Below, one piece after another: positions 16,247-25,704 of a DNA stretch of 64,000 nt. The notes under the pieces were generated by a model, which made no database searches, was not told the origin of the DNA, and was given only the letters and a program-made list of their open reading frames with translations. This stretch comes from Novosphingobium sp. JCM 18896 (GTDB lineage: Bacteria; Pseudomonadota; Alphaproteobacteria; Sphingomonadales; Sphingomonadaceae), in contig NZ_JAPCZF010000004.1 in assembly GCF_025938095.1 (NCBI RefSeq), forward strand, positions 372,001-436,000. The letters run 5' to 3'. How positions within the stretch are numbered: position 1 is the stretch's first letter; every line of letters begins with the position of its first letter. The position numbers and the translations under genes are program-made.

Positions 16247-18446
16247 CACGATCGATCGCCGCTCGTTCCTGCGCGTCGGCGCGCTCGCCGGCGGCGGCCT
16301 GGCGCTCAACCTGGGCTTCGCCGCCGACCTCTTCGCGGCCGAGATCGGCAAGGGCGCTCTGCCCAGCGCCGGCATGCTCAACGCCTTCGTCTCGATCGCG
16401 CCCGACGGGTTGGTGACGATCGTCTCGAAGAACCCCGAGATCGGCCAGGGCATCAGCACCTCCTTGCCGATGATCATCGCCGAGGAGCTCGACGCCGACT
16501 GGGATCGCGTGGTCATCACCCGCGCCCAGGCGAACCAGGCGCTCTATGGCCCGCAGTTCGCGGGCGGATCGCTGTCGACGCCGACCAACTGGCTGCCGAT
16601 GCGCCGCGCCGGCGCTACCGCGCGCGACCTGTTGGTGCGCGCCGCCGCCGCCGAGTGGGGCGTTCCCGCGGCTGAGTTGAGCACCGCGAAGGGGGTGATC
16701 AGCCACGCAGCCTCGGGCCGATCGACGACCTATGGCGCGGTCGCTTCGGCCGCAGCGAAGCTGACGCCGCTGCCGGCCGAGCAGATCAAGCTCAAGGATC
16801 CCGCGCGCTTCAGCATCATCGGCAAGCCGATGCGCCAGGTGGCGACGCCGGGCATCGTCCGCGGCGAGCCGATGTTTGGCCTCGATACGCGCCTGCCGGG
16901 CATGCTCTTCGCGGTCTATGCGCGCAGCCCGGTGATCGGCGCGAAGCTCAAGCGGGCCGAGCTCGACGCGGTCAAGGCCAAGCCCGGCGTGCGCCATGCC
17001 TTCCCGGTCCAGGGCAACGGCAATCCGATGGAGCTCGTCGACGGCGTGGCGATCCTGGCGACGCACTGGTGGCTGGCGCGCGATGCCAGCGACGCGCTCG
17101 TCGCCGAATGGGACGAGACGATCGGCGCGGGCCATTCGAGCACGACCTATGCCGAGAAGGCCGCGCCGCTGCTCAAGGCAGTGCCCGCCAAGGTCGTGCG
17201 GCAGGACGGCGACCTGGCGGCAGCGCGCGGCAGTGCGGCCAAGCGCGTCCAGGCCGAATATCACTATCCGTTCCTCCACCACATGCCGATGGAGCCGCAG
17301 AACTGCACCGCGCTCTACGAGAACGGCAAGTTCACGCTGTGGGCGCCGACCCAGGCGCCGCAGAACGGCATCGACGGTATCGTCAAGGCGCTCGGCGTGG
17401 CCGAGAGCGACATCACCGTGAACATCACGCGCATCGGCGGCGGTTTCGGCCGGCGGCTGATCAACGACACGATGGTCCAGGCGGCGGCGATCGCGAAGGG
17501 CGTGCCGGGCACGCCGGTCCAGCTCATCGTCACGCGCGAAGACGATACGATGCACGGCTTCTACCGGCCCGGCGGTTGGCACGCCTATGAGGCGCTGCTC
17601 GATGGCAAGGGCAAGGTGACGGGCTTCGCCAATCACCTCGTCGGCTTCGGCACGGGGGGCAAGCCGGTCCGCTCGGGCGAGATCAACGCGCAGGAGTTTC
17701 CCGCGGGCCTCGTCGACAATCTGCTGATCGGGCAGACCAATATCGAGACGATGATCCCGACCGGGCCGATGCGCGCGCCGTTCTCGAACGGCATCTGCTT
17801 CGCCAGCCAGTCGTTCCTCGACGAAGTGGCGCTGGCCAGCGGCCGCGACCTGCCGACCTTGCTGCTCGAAATGCTGGGCGAACCGCGGCAGCTGCCCTCG
17901 GCGCGGCCCGGACAGCGCGGCTTCGATACCGGCCGTGCCCGCGGCGTGATCGAGAAGGTGGTGGCGACCTCGGGCTGGAAGCAGCGGCCCAAGGCGCGCG
18001 GCAAGACCGGCTATGGTTTCGCCTTCTACTTCTGCCACCAGGGCTATTCGGCACAGGTGGTCGAAGTGCGCGTCGACCAGGGCAAGATCTCGGTACCGCG
18101 CGTCTGGACCGCGACCGACGTCGGCAGCCACATCATCAACACTTCGGGCGCGCAGCACCAGGTGCGCGGCTCGGTGATCGACGGGATCGGCCAAGCGCTG
18201 GGTCAGGCGATGACCTTCGAGAACGGCAAGGCGGTCGAGACCAATTTCGACGCGATCCAGATGGCGCGGCACGAGATCACGCCGGGCCGGATCGAGGTGG
18301 ACTTCGTGATCAGCGACAATCCGCCGACCGGGTTGGGCGAACCGGCATTGCCGCCGGTAATCCCGGCGCTGACCAATGCGATCTTCGCCGCGACGGGCAA
18401 ACGGATCCGTTCGCTGCCGATCCGGCTCGACGAGACCGCGGCCTAG
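16233..18446 (+). CDS. Isoquinoline 1-oxidoreductase-like molybdopterin large subunit
   Basis: 737 residues from a GTG start with GGGAGG upstream. A twin-arginine signal (DRRSFLRVGALAGGG) indicates export of the folded, cofactor-loaded enzyme. The rest is the xanthine-dehydrogenase-type aldehyde/molybdopterin-binding region, with the glycine-rich RIGGGFGRR near the middle and GLGEPALPP near the C-terminus containing the conserved glutamate. Members hydroxylate N-heterocycles or oxidise aldehydes; the substrate is unknown. It forms a two-subunit enzyme with the preceding gene. No cytochrome subunit or maturation gene follows. Confidence 0.92.
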   Translation: MPRPDTIDRRSFLRVGALAGGGLALNLGFAADLFAAEIGKGALPSAGMLNAFVSIAPDGLVTIVSKNPEIGQGISTSLPMIIAEELDADWDRVVITRAQANQALYGPQFAGGSLSTPTNWLPMRRAGATARDLLVRAAAAEWGVPAAELSTAKGVISHAASGRSTTYGAVASAAAKLTPLPAEQIKLKDPARFSIIGKPMRQVATPGIVRGEPMFGLDTRLPGMLFAVYARSPVIGAKLKRAELDAVKAKPGVRHAFPVQGNGNPMELVDGVAILATHWWLARDASDALVAEWDETIGAGHSSTTYAEKAAPLLKAVPAKVVRQDGDLAAARGSAAKRVQAEYHYPFLHHMPMEPQNCTALYENGKFTLWAPTQAPQNGIDGIVKALGVAESDITVNITRIGGGFGRRLINDTMVQAAAIAKGVPGTPVQLIVTREDDTMHGFYRPGGWHAYEALLDGKGKVTGFANHLVGFGTGGKPVRSGEINAQEFPAGLVDNLLIGQTNIETMIPTGPMRAPFSNGICFASQSFLDEVALASGRDLPTLLLEMLGEPRQLPSARPGQRGFDTGRARGVIEKVVATSGWKQRPKARGKTGYGFAFYFCHQGYSAQVVEVRVDQGKISVPRVWTATDVGSHIINTSGAQHQVRGSVIDGIGQALGQAMTFENGKAVETNFDAIQMARHEITPGRIEVDFVISDNPPTGLGEPALPPVIPALTNAIFAATGKRIRSLPIRLDETAA

Positions 18447-18467
18447 CGCGCCATCGCGCAGGGCTGA

Positions 18468-18514
18468 GCCCGGTTGGAACGCGTCGCGACAGCGGGGGCG
18501 CGCTCCAACCGGGC
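18468..18514. terminator. Bidirectional hairpin between convergent genes
   Basis: A 16-bp stem with one A-C mismatch (18468-18483 with 18499-18514) sits in the 78-base gap between the converging molybdenum hydroxylase and TonB receptor genes. There is no T run on either strand, so termination is inferred from position and stem strength. Confidence 0.6.
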
Positions 18515-18524
18515 CTTCGATGGC

Positions 18525-20699
18525 TCAGATCTGCTTCGACAGGGTCAGGCGCCAGTTGCGCGGATTGCCGGGCGTGACGCGGTCGATGCCGCCGGTGTCG
18601 GGCCAGTATCGCTTGTCGAACAGGTTGGCGACGGTGAGCGCAAGGCCCCAGCCGTCGCGCTTGTAGGACAGGCCGGCGTCGACCAGCGTATAGCCGGGCA
18701 GCCAGAGCAGGACCGAACCGTCGGGCCGGGTCGAATAGATGTCGCCGTTGCGCCTGGAGTTGTAGCTGACGCCGAGGTTTGCGCCGAGCCCGGCGAGCGG
18801 TCCCGATTGCACCTCGTACTGCGCGAAGGCGCCGATGTTGTGCTTGGGCACGTTCGACAGCGGCGCGCCGACGGTGAAGAAGTTGTCCTTCGTCACTTCG
18901 GCGTCGACGTAAGTGTAGGCCAGGCTCAGGTCGAAACCGGGACGCGGCTGCCAGTGCATCTCGGCCTCGACCCCGCGCGAGCGCTGCTCGCCGGTGATCA
19001 CGACGAAGTCGAGATAGATCGGATCGGCGGTGGCCACGTTCTGGCGGGTCAGCTGGTAGATCGCCAGGCTGCCGCTGAGGTTCAGGCCCTCGGGCGCGAA
19101 CTTGAGGCCGGCTTCGATGTTCTTGCCGCGCTCGGGCACGACGGGGCCGCCGATCGGATTGCCGGCGCTGTCGAAGCCCGCGACCTGCTGGGCGTAGAGC
19201 TGCGGCAGGAACGACTTCGACCAGGAGGCATAGGCGTTGACCCCCGAGACGAGCTTCACGGTGGCGCCGACGCGCGGGCTGAAGGCATGGTCCTTCTGCC
19301 CCGAGGAATCGGACCAGTCGTAGCGGCCGCCGAGCGTCAGGGTGAACAGGTCGCCGAACTTGAGGTGATCCTGGACGTAGATGCCGGTCTGGTGGCTCTT
19401 GCTGCTGCCCGGTGCGCCGCTGACCTGCGAGGTGTCGTAGGGCAGGTCGTAGTTCGGATTGACCAGGCTCAGCGGGAAGCGGGTCTGGTCGAAGTCGCCG
19501 GCGCTGAAATAGGTCTGGCGGTTCTGGCGATAGTCGAGGCCGGCCAGCCATTCGTGCTCGATGCCGCCGGTCTTGAACGAGCCCTTGAGCCGGTTGTCGA
19601 CCGCGAAGTCCTTGTCGGTCGCGTTGTAGGGGCCGTAGTAGTAGCGGCCGATCGTCGCGGTCGGCAACTCGTTGAAGTCGGCGTCGTAGGACGGCGCGCC
19701 GCTCGCGTCGAGGAAGCCCGCGGCGAACATCCAGCGGTCCCAGAACTCCTTGCGCCGCGTGTAGCGCAAGGTCTGCGAGAAGCTCAGCGCCTCGCTGAAG
19801 CGATGGTCGAACATATAGCCGATCTGCACGCGGTCGCGGTTGTTGATCACGCGCTGGTCGCCGGCGTTGTTGATCGAGAAATCCTCGGGGATCGCGACGA
19901 CGCCGAGCAGGACGGTGCCATAGGCCGGGACCGGCGAGATCGGGCTGTCGTGATCGCGCTGGTAGCGGCCGAGCACGGTCAAGGTCGTGTCGGGGCCCGG
20001 GCGCCAGGTGATCGCCGGCGCGGCGAACAGGCGGTTGATCCCCGAATTGCGCACGAAGCTGTCGGCATCGCGATAGGTCAGGTTGATCCGCGCGAGCAGG
20101 GTGCCGCTGGCATTGAGCGGGGCATTGGCGTCGACCGTGCCTTCGACCAGGTTCCACGATCCGGTCGAGGCGGTGACCTTGACGAAGGCCTCGTCGCGCG
20201 GACGCTTGCTGACGAGGTTGATCAGGCCGCCGAGCGGCGCCTGGCCGAACAGCATCGACGAGGGGCCCTTGAGCACTTCGATCTGCTCGATCGCCGAGAG
20301 CTCCTGGTTGAAGCCGACCCCGGCCTCGTTGACCAGGCCGTCGAGGTAGACGCTGCCATAGGCCGCGTCGAAGCCACGGATCGTATAGGCGTCGTAGAAG
20401 CCGTAGGTCGTCGAGCGCGACACGCCGGCGACAGTGCGCAGGGCTTCGGACAGCCGGGTGACGCCGCGTGCCTCGATGTCCGCGGCCGATACGACCGAGA
20501 TCGCCTGCGGCGTCTCGATAAGCGGGATGTCGGCCTTGCCGGCGACGACCGCCTCGCGCAGCTGCGCGCCGGTGACGACGATGTCCGATCGCTGCGCCGG
20601 CTCGTTCTCACCGGTCGCGTCGTCGGCCCAGGCGGGCGAGGCCCAGATCGTGGCCAGGGCCAGGGCCGCGATGCTGGCGCGGCCGTTGAATGTCGTCAT
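18525..20699 (-). CDS. TonB-dependent siderophore receptor
   Basis: 724 residues. Signal peptide (ASIAALALATIWASPAWA), a TonB-box-like SDIVVTGA, a plug domain (about 55-170, with VEVLKGPSSMLFG-type IEVLKGPSSMLFGQ), and a 22-strand barrel ending in WRLTLSKQI. It matches the FhuA/FpvA-like siderophore receptor family: outer-membrane uptake of ferric siderophore powered by TonB-ExbBD, which are not in this window. A Fur-like site precedes it. Ligand specificity is not predictable. Confidence 0.92.
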   Translation of the reverse strand: MTTFNGRASIAALALATIWASPAWADDATGENEPAQRSDIVVTGAQLREAVVAGKADIPLIETPQAISVVSAADIEARGVTRLSEALRTVAGVSRSTTYGFYDAYTIRGFDAAYGSVYLDGLVNEAGVGFNQELSAIEQIEVLKGPSSMLFGQAPLGGLINLVSKRPRDEAFVKVTASTGSWNLVEGTVDANAPLNASGTLLARINLTYRDADSFVRNSGINRLFAAPAITWRPGPDTTLTVLGRYQRDHDSPISPVPAYGTVLLGVVAIPEDFSINNAGDQRVINNRDRVQIGYMFDHRFSEALSFSQTLRYTRRKEFWDRWMFAAGFLDASGAPSYDADFNELPTATIGRYYYGPYNATDKDFAVDNRLKGSFKTGGIEHEWLAGLDYRQNRQTYFSAGDFDQTRFPLSLVNPNYDLPYDTSQVSGAPGSSKSHQTGIYVQDHLKFGDLFTLTLGGRYDWSDSSGQKDHAFSPRVGATVKLVSGVNAYASWSKSFLPQLYAQQVAGFDSAGNPIGGPVVPERGKNIEAGLKFAPEGLNLSGSLAIYQLTRQNVATADPIYLDFVVITGEQRSRGVEAEMHWQPRPGFDLSLAYTYVDAEVTKDNFFTVGAPLSNVPKHNIGAFAQYEVQSGPLAGLGANLGVSYNSRRNGDIYSTRPDGSVLLWLPGYTLVDAGLSYKRDGWGLALTVANLFDKRYWPDTGGIDRVTPGNPRNWRLTLSKQI

Positions 20700-20731
20700 G
20701 TCACCCTCCTCTGAACGGCGGGCGGGGTAAC

Positions 20732-20750
20732 GCTAATGAGAATCCTTATC
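20732..20750 (-). promoter_or_regulatory. Fur box upstream of the siderophore receptor
   Basis: The 19 bases GCTAATGAGAATCCTTATC match the classic Fur consensus GATAATGATAATCATTATC at 16 of 19 positions. The site lies 33 bases upstream of the receptor start, so iron-dependent repression is expected. Confidence 0.75.
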
Positions 20751-20832
20751 AAGATAGATTGTAGCCGAACATTGCTCGGTGTGCGGGTCATCGGCGCAGC
20801 GATCACCATTCCGTCAATATAACCATTTGGGC

Positions 20833-20851
20833 ATATCGGGCGTGCCGATAT
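20833..20851 (+). promoter_or_regulatory. Dyad upstream of the molybdopterin oxidoreductase
   Basis: ATATCGG and CCGATAT, perfect 7-base arms with a 5-base spacer, lie about 70 bases upstream of the oxidoreductase start. It is a plausible operator; the binding protein is unknown. Confidence 0.4.
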
Positions 20852-20921
20852 TGTATTAGCATGATGGTGGAAATCGGAGGACGCTGCGGGATCACGTTCC
20901 TGTCGCTTCGGGTTGCCTGCC

Positions 20922-22949
20922 ATGACCATCGTCGAAAAGAAGTCGTTCTGCCGCATCTGCGGATCGGGCTGCGGCATCGTCGTCACGCTCGACGGCGAGC
21001 AGGTGCTCAAGGTCCGCGCCGACGAGGAGCATCCGGTCTCGCGCGGCTATACCTGCCCCAAGGGGCGGGCGATCGCGACCGATCACCACCGCGCGGAACG
21101 CCTCGAAGGCCCGATGATCCGAGTGGACGGCGAACTCGTCCCGACGACCTGGGATCACCTGCTCGACGATCTCGCTCCTAAGCTCAAGCGCATCATCGCC
21201 ACGACCGGGCCGGTCGGTGTGGGCACTTTCATCGGCGGCGGCGGGTTCCTCGACGCCAGCGGCTTCTACAGCCTGCTGGCCTTCGGCAAGACCATCGGCA
21301 CGCCGTCGTCCTACAGCGACATGACGATCGACTCGGTGTCGAAGGCGCTGGCAGGCGAGCTGTTCGCGGGGATCTCCGGCCTCGAGCCACGCGCGGACCT
21401 CTCGAAGACCAAGATGGTGATCTTCATCGGCACCAATCCGGTCATCTCGCACACGCGCACGATCCAGATGCACGCGCCCACCGCGGCGATGCGCGACATG
21501 CGCGCGCACGGCGCCGAGCTGTGGACGATCGATCCGCGCAAGTGCGAGACGGCGATGCGCTCGGACGGCTTCATCCAGCCGCGTCCCGGCCTCGACTATG
21601 CGGTGCTCGGCCATGCGATCCGCGAACTGCTGATCGACGGTGCCGACCGCGATTACATCGCCGACCACGCCCAGGGCGTCGACAGGCTGGCGGCGGCCGT
21701 CGAGCGCTTCACGCTCGATTACACCAGCGCGGTCGCCGGGGTAGAGGCCGAGACCCTGCAGGCCTTCGTCGCGGCGATCCGCAAGGCCGGGCGGCTCTCG
21801 GTCGAGACCGGCACCGGCGTCACCATGCAGCGCGCGGGCAACGTCACCGGCTGGCTCGCGCTGGCGCTGATGGCGGTGACCGGCTCGCTCGACCGCGAGG
21901 GCGGCTCCTGGGTCAATCCGGGCCGCATCATGCGCAAGGACAAGGCGGACTTCCCCGCCGCGCCCGAGGACGGCTGGAACCGGCCGGGCCCGAAGAGCCG
22001 GCCCGAATTGCGGGGCACCCACGGCGACTTCCCCTGCGCCGCGATCCCCGACGAGATCGCTGCCGGGAACCTGCGCGCGATGATGGTCTGGGGCGGCAAT
22101 CTCGAAGTCTGCCTGCCCGAGACTGCGCGGAGCTATGCCGCGCTGCAGGACCTCGAAGTGCTCGGCGTGTTCGACGTGCGCGGCAACCGCACGGTCGACA
22201 TCGCCACCCACGTCATGCCCACCAAGGGCCAGCTCGAACGCGCGGACATGAGCTTCGTCACCGACACCTCGTTCCCGCTGCTGGTCACGCAGTACACCCC
22301 GGCGCTGATTGCGCCGCTCGGCGATCGCAAGGCCTTCTGGTGGATCCTGGGCGAGCTGGGCAAGCGGATGGAGATCGATTTCTTCCCCGGCTTCGACCAC
22401 GCGGCGGGCAGCGACGACAGCTTCCTTGCCTATGTCCTCGGCCTGTTCGGGCATGATTTCGCGGAGCTCAAGGAAAAGCGCCTGCTCATCGAGGAGCCGG
22501 TGATCGGCTGGGTGCAGAAGTTCGTCGACGAGAAGCTGGGCGGCTGGCGCCTCGCGCCGCGGCTGCTGGCCGAGCAACTCGCCGGCCTCGAAGCGCGCGA
22601 GAGCGCGCACGATGCCGACAAGCTGATCCTGATCCCACGCCGCCAGAAGTATCACGAGAATTCGAAGCTGATCGACCTGCGCGACCCGCCGCAGGTGATG
22701 ATGAATTCGATCGATGCGCAGAAGCGCGGCTTCGCCGAAGGCGCGCTGATCCGGGTCAGCACGGTCAGCGGCAAGGTCGAGCGGCCGCTCAAGATCGACG
22801 ACACCTTGCGGCCCGGGGTGATCAACATCCCGCACGGCTGGTCCGACGAGATGAACGTCAACAACCTCACCAGCACCACGCGCGAGGTCGATCCGATCAC
22901 CGGCATGCTGCTGTTTTCGGGGCTGGAGGTCTCGGTCGAGGCGGCCTGA
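20922..22949 (+). CDS. Molybdopterin-dependent oxidoreductase, DMSO reductase family
   Basis: 675 residues from the ATG at 20922; a TTG at 20913 is possible but less likely. The N-terminus holds a [4Fe-4S] motif (FCRICGSGCG, then YTCPKG). The molybdopterin domain (about 65-500) and a C-terminal molydopterin-dinucleotide-binding barrel (about 560-675, GWSDEMNVNNLT) follow. There is no signal peptide, so it is probably cytoplasmic. It resembles formate dehydrogenase/nitrate reductase-like proteins of unknown substrate. It stands alone, without partner electron-transfer subunits. No selenocysteine codon was seen. Confidence 0.9.
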   Translation: MTIVEKKSFCRICGSGCGIVVTLDGEQVLKVRADEEHPVSRGYTCPKGRAIATDHHRAERLEGPMIRVDGELVPTTWDHLLDDLAPKLKRIIATTGPVGVGTFIGGGGFLDASGFYSLLAFGKTIGTPSSYSDMTIDSVSKALAGELFAGISGLEPRADLSKTKMVIFIGTNPVISHTRTIQMHAPTAAMRDMRAHGAELWTIDPRKCETAMRSDGFIQPRPGLDYAVLGHAIRELLIDGADRDYIADHAQGVDRLAAAVERFTLDYTSAVAGVEAETLQAFVAAIRKAGRLSVETGTGVTMQRAGNVTGWLALALMAVTGSLDREGGSWVNPGRIMRKDKADFPAAPEDGWNRPGPKSRPELRGTHGDFPCAAIPDEIAAGNLRAMMVWGGNLEVCLPETARSYAALQDLEVLGVFDVRGNRTVDIATHVMPTKGQLERADMSFVTDTSFPLLVTQYTPALIAPLGDRKAFWWILGELGKRMEIDFFPGFDHAAGSDDSFLAYVLGLFGHDFAELKEKRLLIEEPVIGWVQKFVDEKLGGWRLAPRLLAEQLAGLEARESAHDADKLILIPRRQKYHENSKLIDLRDPPQVMMNSIDAQKRGFAEGALIRVSTVSGKVERPLKIDDTLRPGVINIPHGWSDEMNVNNLTSTTREVDPITGMLLFSGLEVSVEAA

Positions 22950-23044
22950 GGCTAGCGGACCACGAGCAGATTGACCGGATGCGCCGACATAGGGGGCATT
23001 CGCAAGGCCTCGTCGGTCCTATCAGCCGCCCTTGTCTTCCAGCC

Positions 23045-23143
23045 GTCGCCCCTGCGCAGGCAGGGGCCCAACCAAGCTCTCATCCTTCAACGGAAGGCGC
23101 GTGGAGGTGCGGTCAGTTGTGCCCCTGCCTGCGCAGGGGCGAC
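23045..23143. repeat. REP-like inverted repeat pair
   Basis: A 23-base unit (23045-23067), itself a GC-rich hairpin (CCCCTGC...GCAGGGG), recurs as an exact inverted copy at 23121-23143 with 53 bases between. This is the format of a REP doublet (BIME-like), common in intergenic DNA of sphingomonads. It fills the 298-base gap between the molybdopterin oxidoreductase and GST genes, which otherwise shows no gene. Confidence 0.8.
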
Positions 23144-23247
23144 GGGGAAGGGGCGGGGCCGCTTTTCCGGCGGTCACGGCTGACACTCGCCCGTACGCAC
23201 CCTACGACCAAACCGCCGCGCTCCGGCCACGACATCGTGGGGTGTGC

Positions 23248-23877
23248 CTAGCCCGCCGGAAACAGGGTCGGTGCGTCCCCGGTCCGCCAGGGCTGCAGCC
23301 GGACCATGATCGCGGCGAACAGGTCCGAGGCGAGATGCCGGGTGAGCCAGGCCTGCAGGTGCGGCAGCGGCTGCGCGTCGAACCATGCGCGGTCGGTCTC
23401 TGCGAACTGCCGGACGAAGGGGAAGATCGCGGCGTCGGTCAGCCCGCGGTGGTCGCCGCAGAGATTGGCCTGTGCGGCCAGCCTGGCGTCGAGCACGCGC
23501 AGCAGTTCGAGCGCGGTGGTGCGGTGGTCCGCGGGGTCGGAGCCATGGCGCTCGGGATACTTGTAGCGATCGAGATGGTGCTTGAACGGTCCGTCGTTGA
23601 CCGCGATGAGGTCGCGATTCTCGCGCCCCAGCCAGCCCTCGGGATCGCGCTGCGCGAGCGCCCAGGCCATGATCTCGCGGCTTTCCTCGATCACCCCGCC
23701 ATCGGGCAGCACGAGCACGGGCACGGTCGCCTTGGGCGAGGCTTCGATCAGCTCGGCGGGCTTCTGCGCAAGCTTGACCTCGCGGATCTCGCAGGTCGTG
23801 CCGCTGATCAGCAGCGCCAGTCTTGCGCGCATGGCGTAAGGGCAGCGCCGGAAGCTGTAGAGGATCGGGTCAGCCAT
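23248..23877 (-). CDS. Glutathione S-transferase family protein
   Basis: 209 residues starting at [10 protein letters not shown] thioredoxin-fold N-terminal domain (about 1-80) has a cysteine in [11 protein letters not shown]; an all-helical C-terminal domain follows. The CPYA-type motif is glutaredoxin-like, closer to omega or stringent-starvation types than to tyrosine/serine GSTs. The start overlaps the end of trhO by 8 bases, so the two are co-transcribed. Substrate unknown. Confidence 0.85.
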   Translation of the reverse strand: MADPILYSFRRCPYAMRARLALLISGTTCEIREVKLAQKPAELIEASPKATVPVLVLPDGGVIEESREIMAWALAQRDPEGWLGRENRDLIAVNDGPFKHHLDRYKYPERHGSDPADHRTTALELLRVLDARLAAQANLCGDHRGLTDAAIFPFVRQFAETDRAWFDAQPLPHLQAWLTRHLASDLFAAIMVRLQPWRTGDAPTLFPAG

Positions 23878-24853
23878 CGCCGTGTTCGGACGGCTTGGCC
23901 GGCAGCTTGGCACCGACGTGCGCGGTCCCGCGCTGCTGTGCCAGACGTTCCTGACGATCGCGTTCGGCATAGCCGGCGCGCTGGTCGTCGCTGCGTTCGG
24001 CATGGCAGGCCGGGCAACTCACCCCTTCGACGTAGAGCGGATCGGCCTGGTCGGCCGCACTCACCGGCCGGCGGCAGGCATGGCACAGCGCGTGGGTGCC
24101 GAGTTCGAGCCCATGCCCAACCGCGACCCTCTGGTCGAAGACGAAGCACTCGCCCTTCCACAGGCTCTCGTCGGCGGGCACGGTCTCGAGATATTTGAGC
24201 ACGCCGCCGTGGAGGTGGTAGACCTCGTCGACGCCTTCGGCCTTGAGGAAGGCGGTCGACTTCTCGCAGCGGATCCCGCCGGTGCAGAACATTGCGACCT
24301 TGGGTGGCGCGCCCTGCCCATGACCTTCGCCGAGCAGCCGCTCGCGCTCGGCGCGGAACCAGGCGGGGAAGTCGCGGAAGGTCGCGGTCTGCGGGTTGAT
24401 CGCGCCGGCGAAGGTGCCGATCGCCACCTCGTAGTCGTTGCGCGTGTCGATCACGATCGTACCGGGATCGCTGATCAGCGCGTTCCAGTCCTGCGGCGAA
24501 ACGTAGTGGCCAGCGTCGGTCAGCGGATCGATTTCGGGCTCACCCATGGTCACGATCTCGCGCTTTACGCGCACCTTCATGCGGTGGAACGGCAGGGCCT
24601 CGGCGCGCGAATACTTGACCTCGAGTTCGGCGAAGCCGGGCAGGGCGCGGCAATGGGCGACGACGCGCGCGATCGCCTCGTCCGAACCCGCGATCGTGCC
24701 GTTGATCCCTTCGTGCGCCAGGATCAGCGTGCCCTTCACGCCCTGGCCACAGCACAGCTGCGCGAGCTCCCGCTGCACCGTTTCGCAATCGTCGAGCCGC
24801 GCGAACTTGTAGAGCGCGGCGACGCAAATCGGCGAAAGGTCGGTCTTGGCCAC
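23870..24853 (-). CDS. trhO: tRNA uridine(34) hydroxylase, rhodanese family
   Basis: 327 residues. An N-terminal acylphosphatase-like domain (about 1-100) contains HEGINGT. The central rhodanese domain (about 125-220) has the active-site cysteine near 189 in [10 protein letters not shown]. The C-terminal region has zinc-binding-like CHAC and CPAC pairs. TrhO (YceA) makes 5-hydroxyuridine at the wobble position of several tRNAs using prephenate-independent chemistry with O2. Length and motif order fit the family well. Confidence 0.92.
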   Translation of the reverse strand: MAKTDLSPICVAALYKFARLDDCETVQRELAQLCCGQGVKGTLILAHEGINGTIAGSDEAIARVVAHCRALPGFAELEVKYSRAEALPFHRMKVRVKREIVTMGEPEIDPLTDAGHYVSPQDWNALISDPGTIVIDTRNDYEVAIGTFAGAINPQTATFRDFPAWFRAERERLLGEGHGQGAPPKVAMFCTGGIRCEKSTAFLKAEGVDEVYHLHGGVLKYLETVPADESLWKGECFVFDQRVAVGHGLELGTHALCHACRRPVSAADQADPLYVEGVSCPACHAERSDDQRAGYAERDRQERLAQQRGTAHVGAKLPAKPSEHGDG

Positions 24854-25015
24854 GAATGAGAAATCCAGCGAGTCAGATTGGGGTGAAGCGGCTCCCTAGG
24901 CGACTTGGTCGTTCGACAACAGCGCTAGAAGCTGGGCGAAGCCGACCGAGGCGATTTCCTCGACCGCAGCCGCTTGACCCGCCAGCGCCGGCCCCTTAGG
25001 TGACGCCGCTTGGTC

Positions 25016-25091
25016 GGGCCCTTAGCTCAGTCGGTAGAGCAACTGACTTTTAATCAGTAGGTCGCTGGTTCGAACCCAGCAGGGCTCACCA
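25016..25091 (+). tRNA. tRNA-Lys (anticodon UUU)
   Basis: 76 bases. The acceptor stem GGGCCCT (25016-25022) pairs with AGGGCTC (25081-25087) with one G-U. The D arm GCTC...GAGC, anticodon stem CTGAC...ATCAG around the CTTTTAA loop, and the T arm GCTGGTTCGAACCCAGC are all intact. A discriminator A and encoded CCA end the gene. The anticodon TTT reads lysine AAA/AAG. Confidence 0.97.
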
Positions 25092-25096
25092 TATTT

Positions 25097-25120
25097 CGCA
25101 ACCGCCGGAGGGCGGTTGCG
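25097..25120. terminator. Hairpin downstream of tRNA-Lys
   Basis: A perfect 10-bp stem (CGCAACCGCC with its complement) encloses a 4-base loop, 5 bases after the tRNA and 17 bases beyond the convergent osmC stop. It probably ends transcription in both directions; no T run. Confidence 0.65.
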
Positions 25121-25137
25121 GCGTCCGACAGGCAGCT

Positions 25138-25566
25138 TCACACCAGCTTTGCGTCGAGCGTGATCTCCGCGCGGAACAGCTTGGAAACCGGGCAATTGCG
25201 CTCGGCGGTCTGGGCGAGTTCCTGGAACTGCTCCGCGTCGATCCCGGGGACCGCGGCCTCGAGCGAAAGCGCGATCGCGGGGATGGCGAAACCGCTGTCC
25301 TGTTGGGCCAGGGTGACCGTCGCCTGCGTATCGAGGCGTTCGGCCTTGAAGCCCGCCTTTTCGAGCGTCAGGGTCAGCGACATGGTGAAGCAGGCGGCAT
25401 GGGCGGCGCCGAGCAGTTCCTCGGGATTGCTGCCTTTGACGCCTTCGAAGCGGCTGGCGAAGCCATAGGGATAGGCGGCCAGCGCGCCGCTCTCGGTGCT
25501 GATCTCGCCCTTGCCGTCCTTGAGGCCGCCCGTCCAATGGGCCGAGCCCTTGCGCCGAATTTCCAT
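25138..25566 (-). CDS. osmC: OsmC family peroxiredoxin
   Basis: 142 residues from MEIRRKGSAHW, with AAGGAG upstream; longer starts have no support. Both active-site cysteines of OsmC/Ohr proteins are visible: AAHAACFTMSL on the long helix and ERNCPVSKLF near the C-terminus. The RFEGVKGSNPEELL stretch is typical of OsmC rather than Ohr. It detoxifies organic hydroperoxides using thiols. Convergent with tRNA-Lys. Confidence 0.92.
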   Translation of the reverse strand: MEIRRKGSAHWTGGLKDGKGEISTESGALAAYPYGFASRFEGVKGSNPEELLGAAHAACFTMSLTLTLEKAGFKAERLDTQATVTLAQQDSGFAIPAIALSLEAAVPGIDAEQFQELAQTAERNCPVSKLFRAEITLDAKLV

Positions 25567-25704
25567 GGTCTTTCGCTCCTTGGCTGAGGTGCGGGAACGT
25601 ACCCTACCGAACGCGCTTCCGCCAAGCATCGCGGAGGTGGGGCAGCCATACCATCGCATAGTGCACGCTGTTCATGGCGGGGCGGATCGGGCTATGCTGG
25701 CGGC

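Noticed and set aside
16146..18272. Long minus-strand frame opposite the molybdenum hydroxylase
   Set aside because: Arg, Asp, His-rich composition with no motif; the plus-strand gene has clear family motifs and a twin-arginine signal.
23045..23143. CRISPR-like repeat
   Set aside because: Only two copies, inverted rather than direct, with no array spacing and no cas genes; REP-like doublet fits better.
23878..24003. N-terminal extension of the GST
   Set aside because: It overlaps trhO and has no GST homology; MADPILYSF at 23877 is the natural start.
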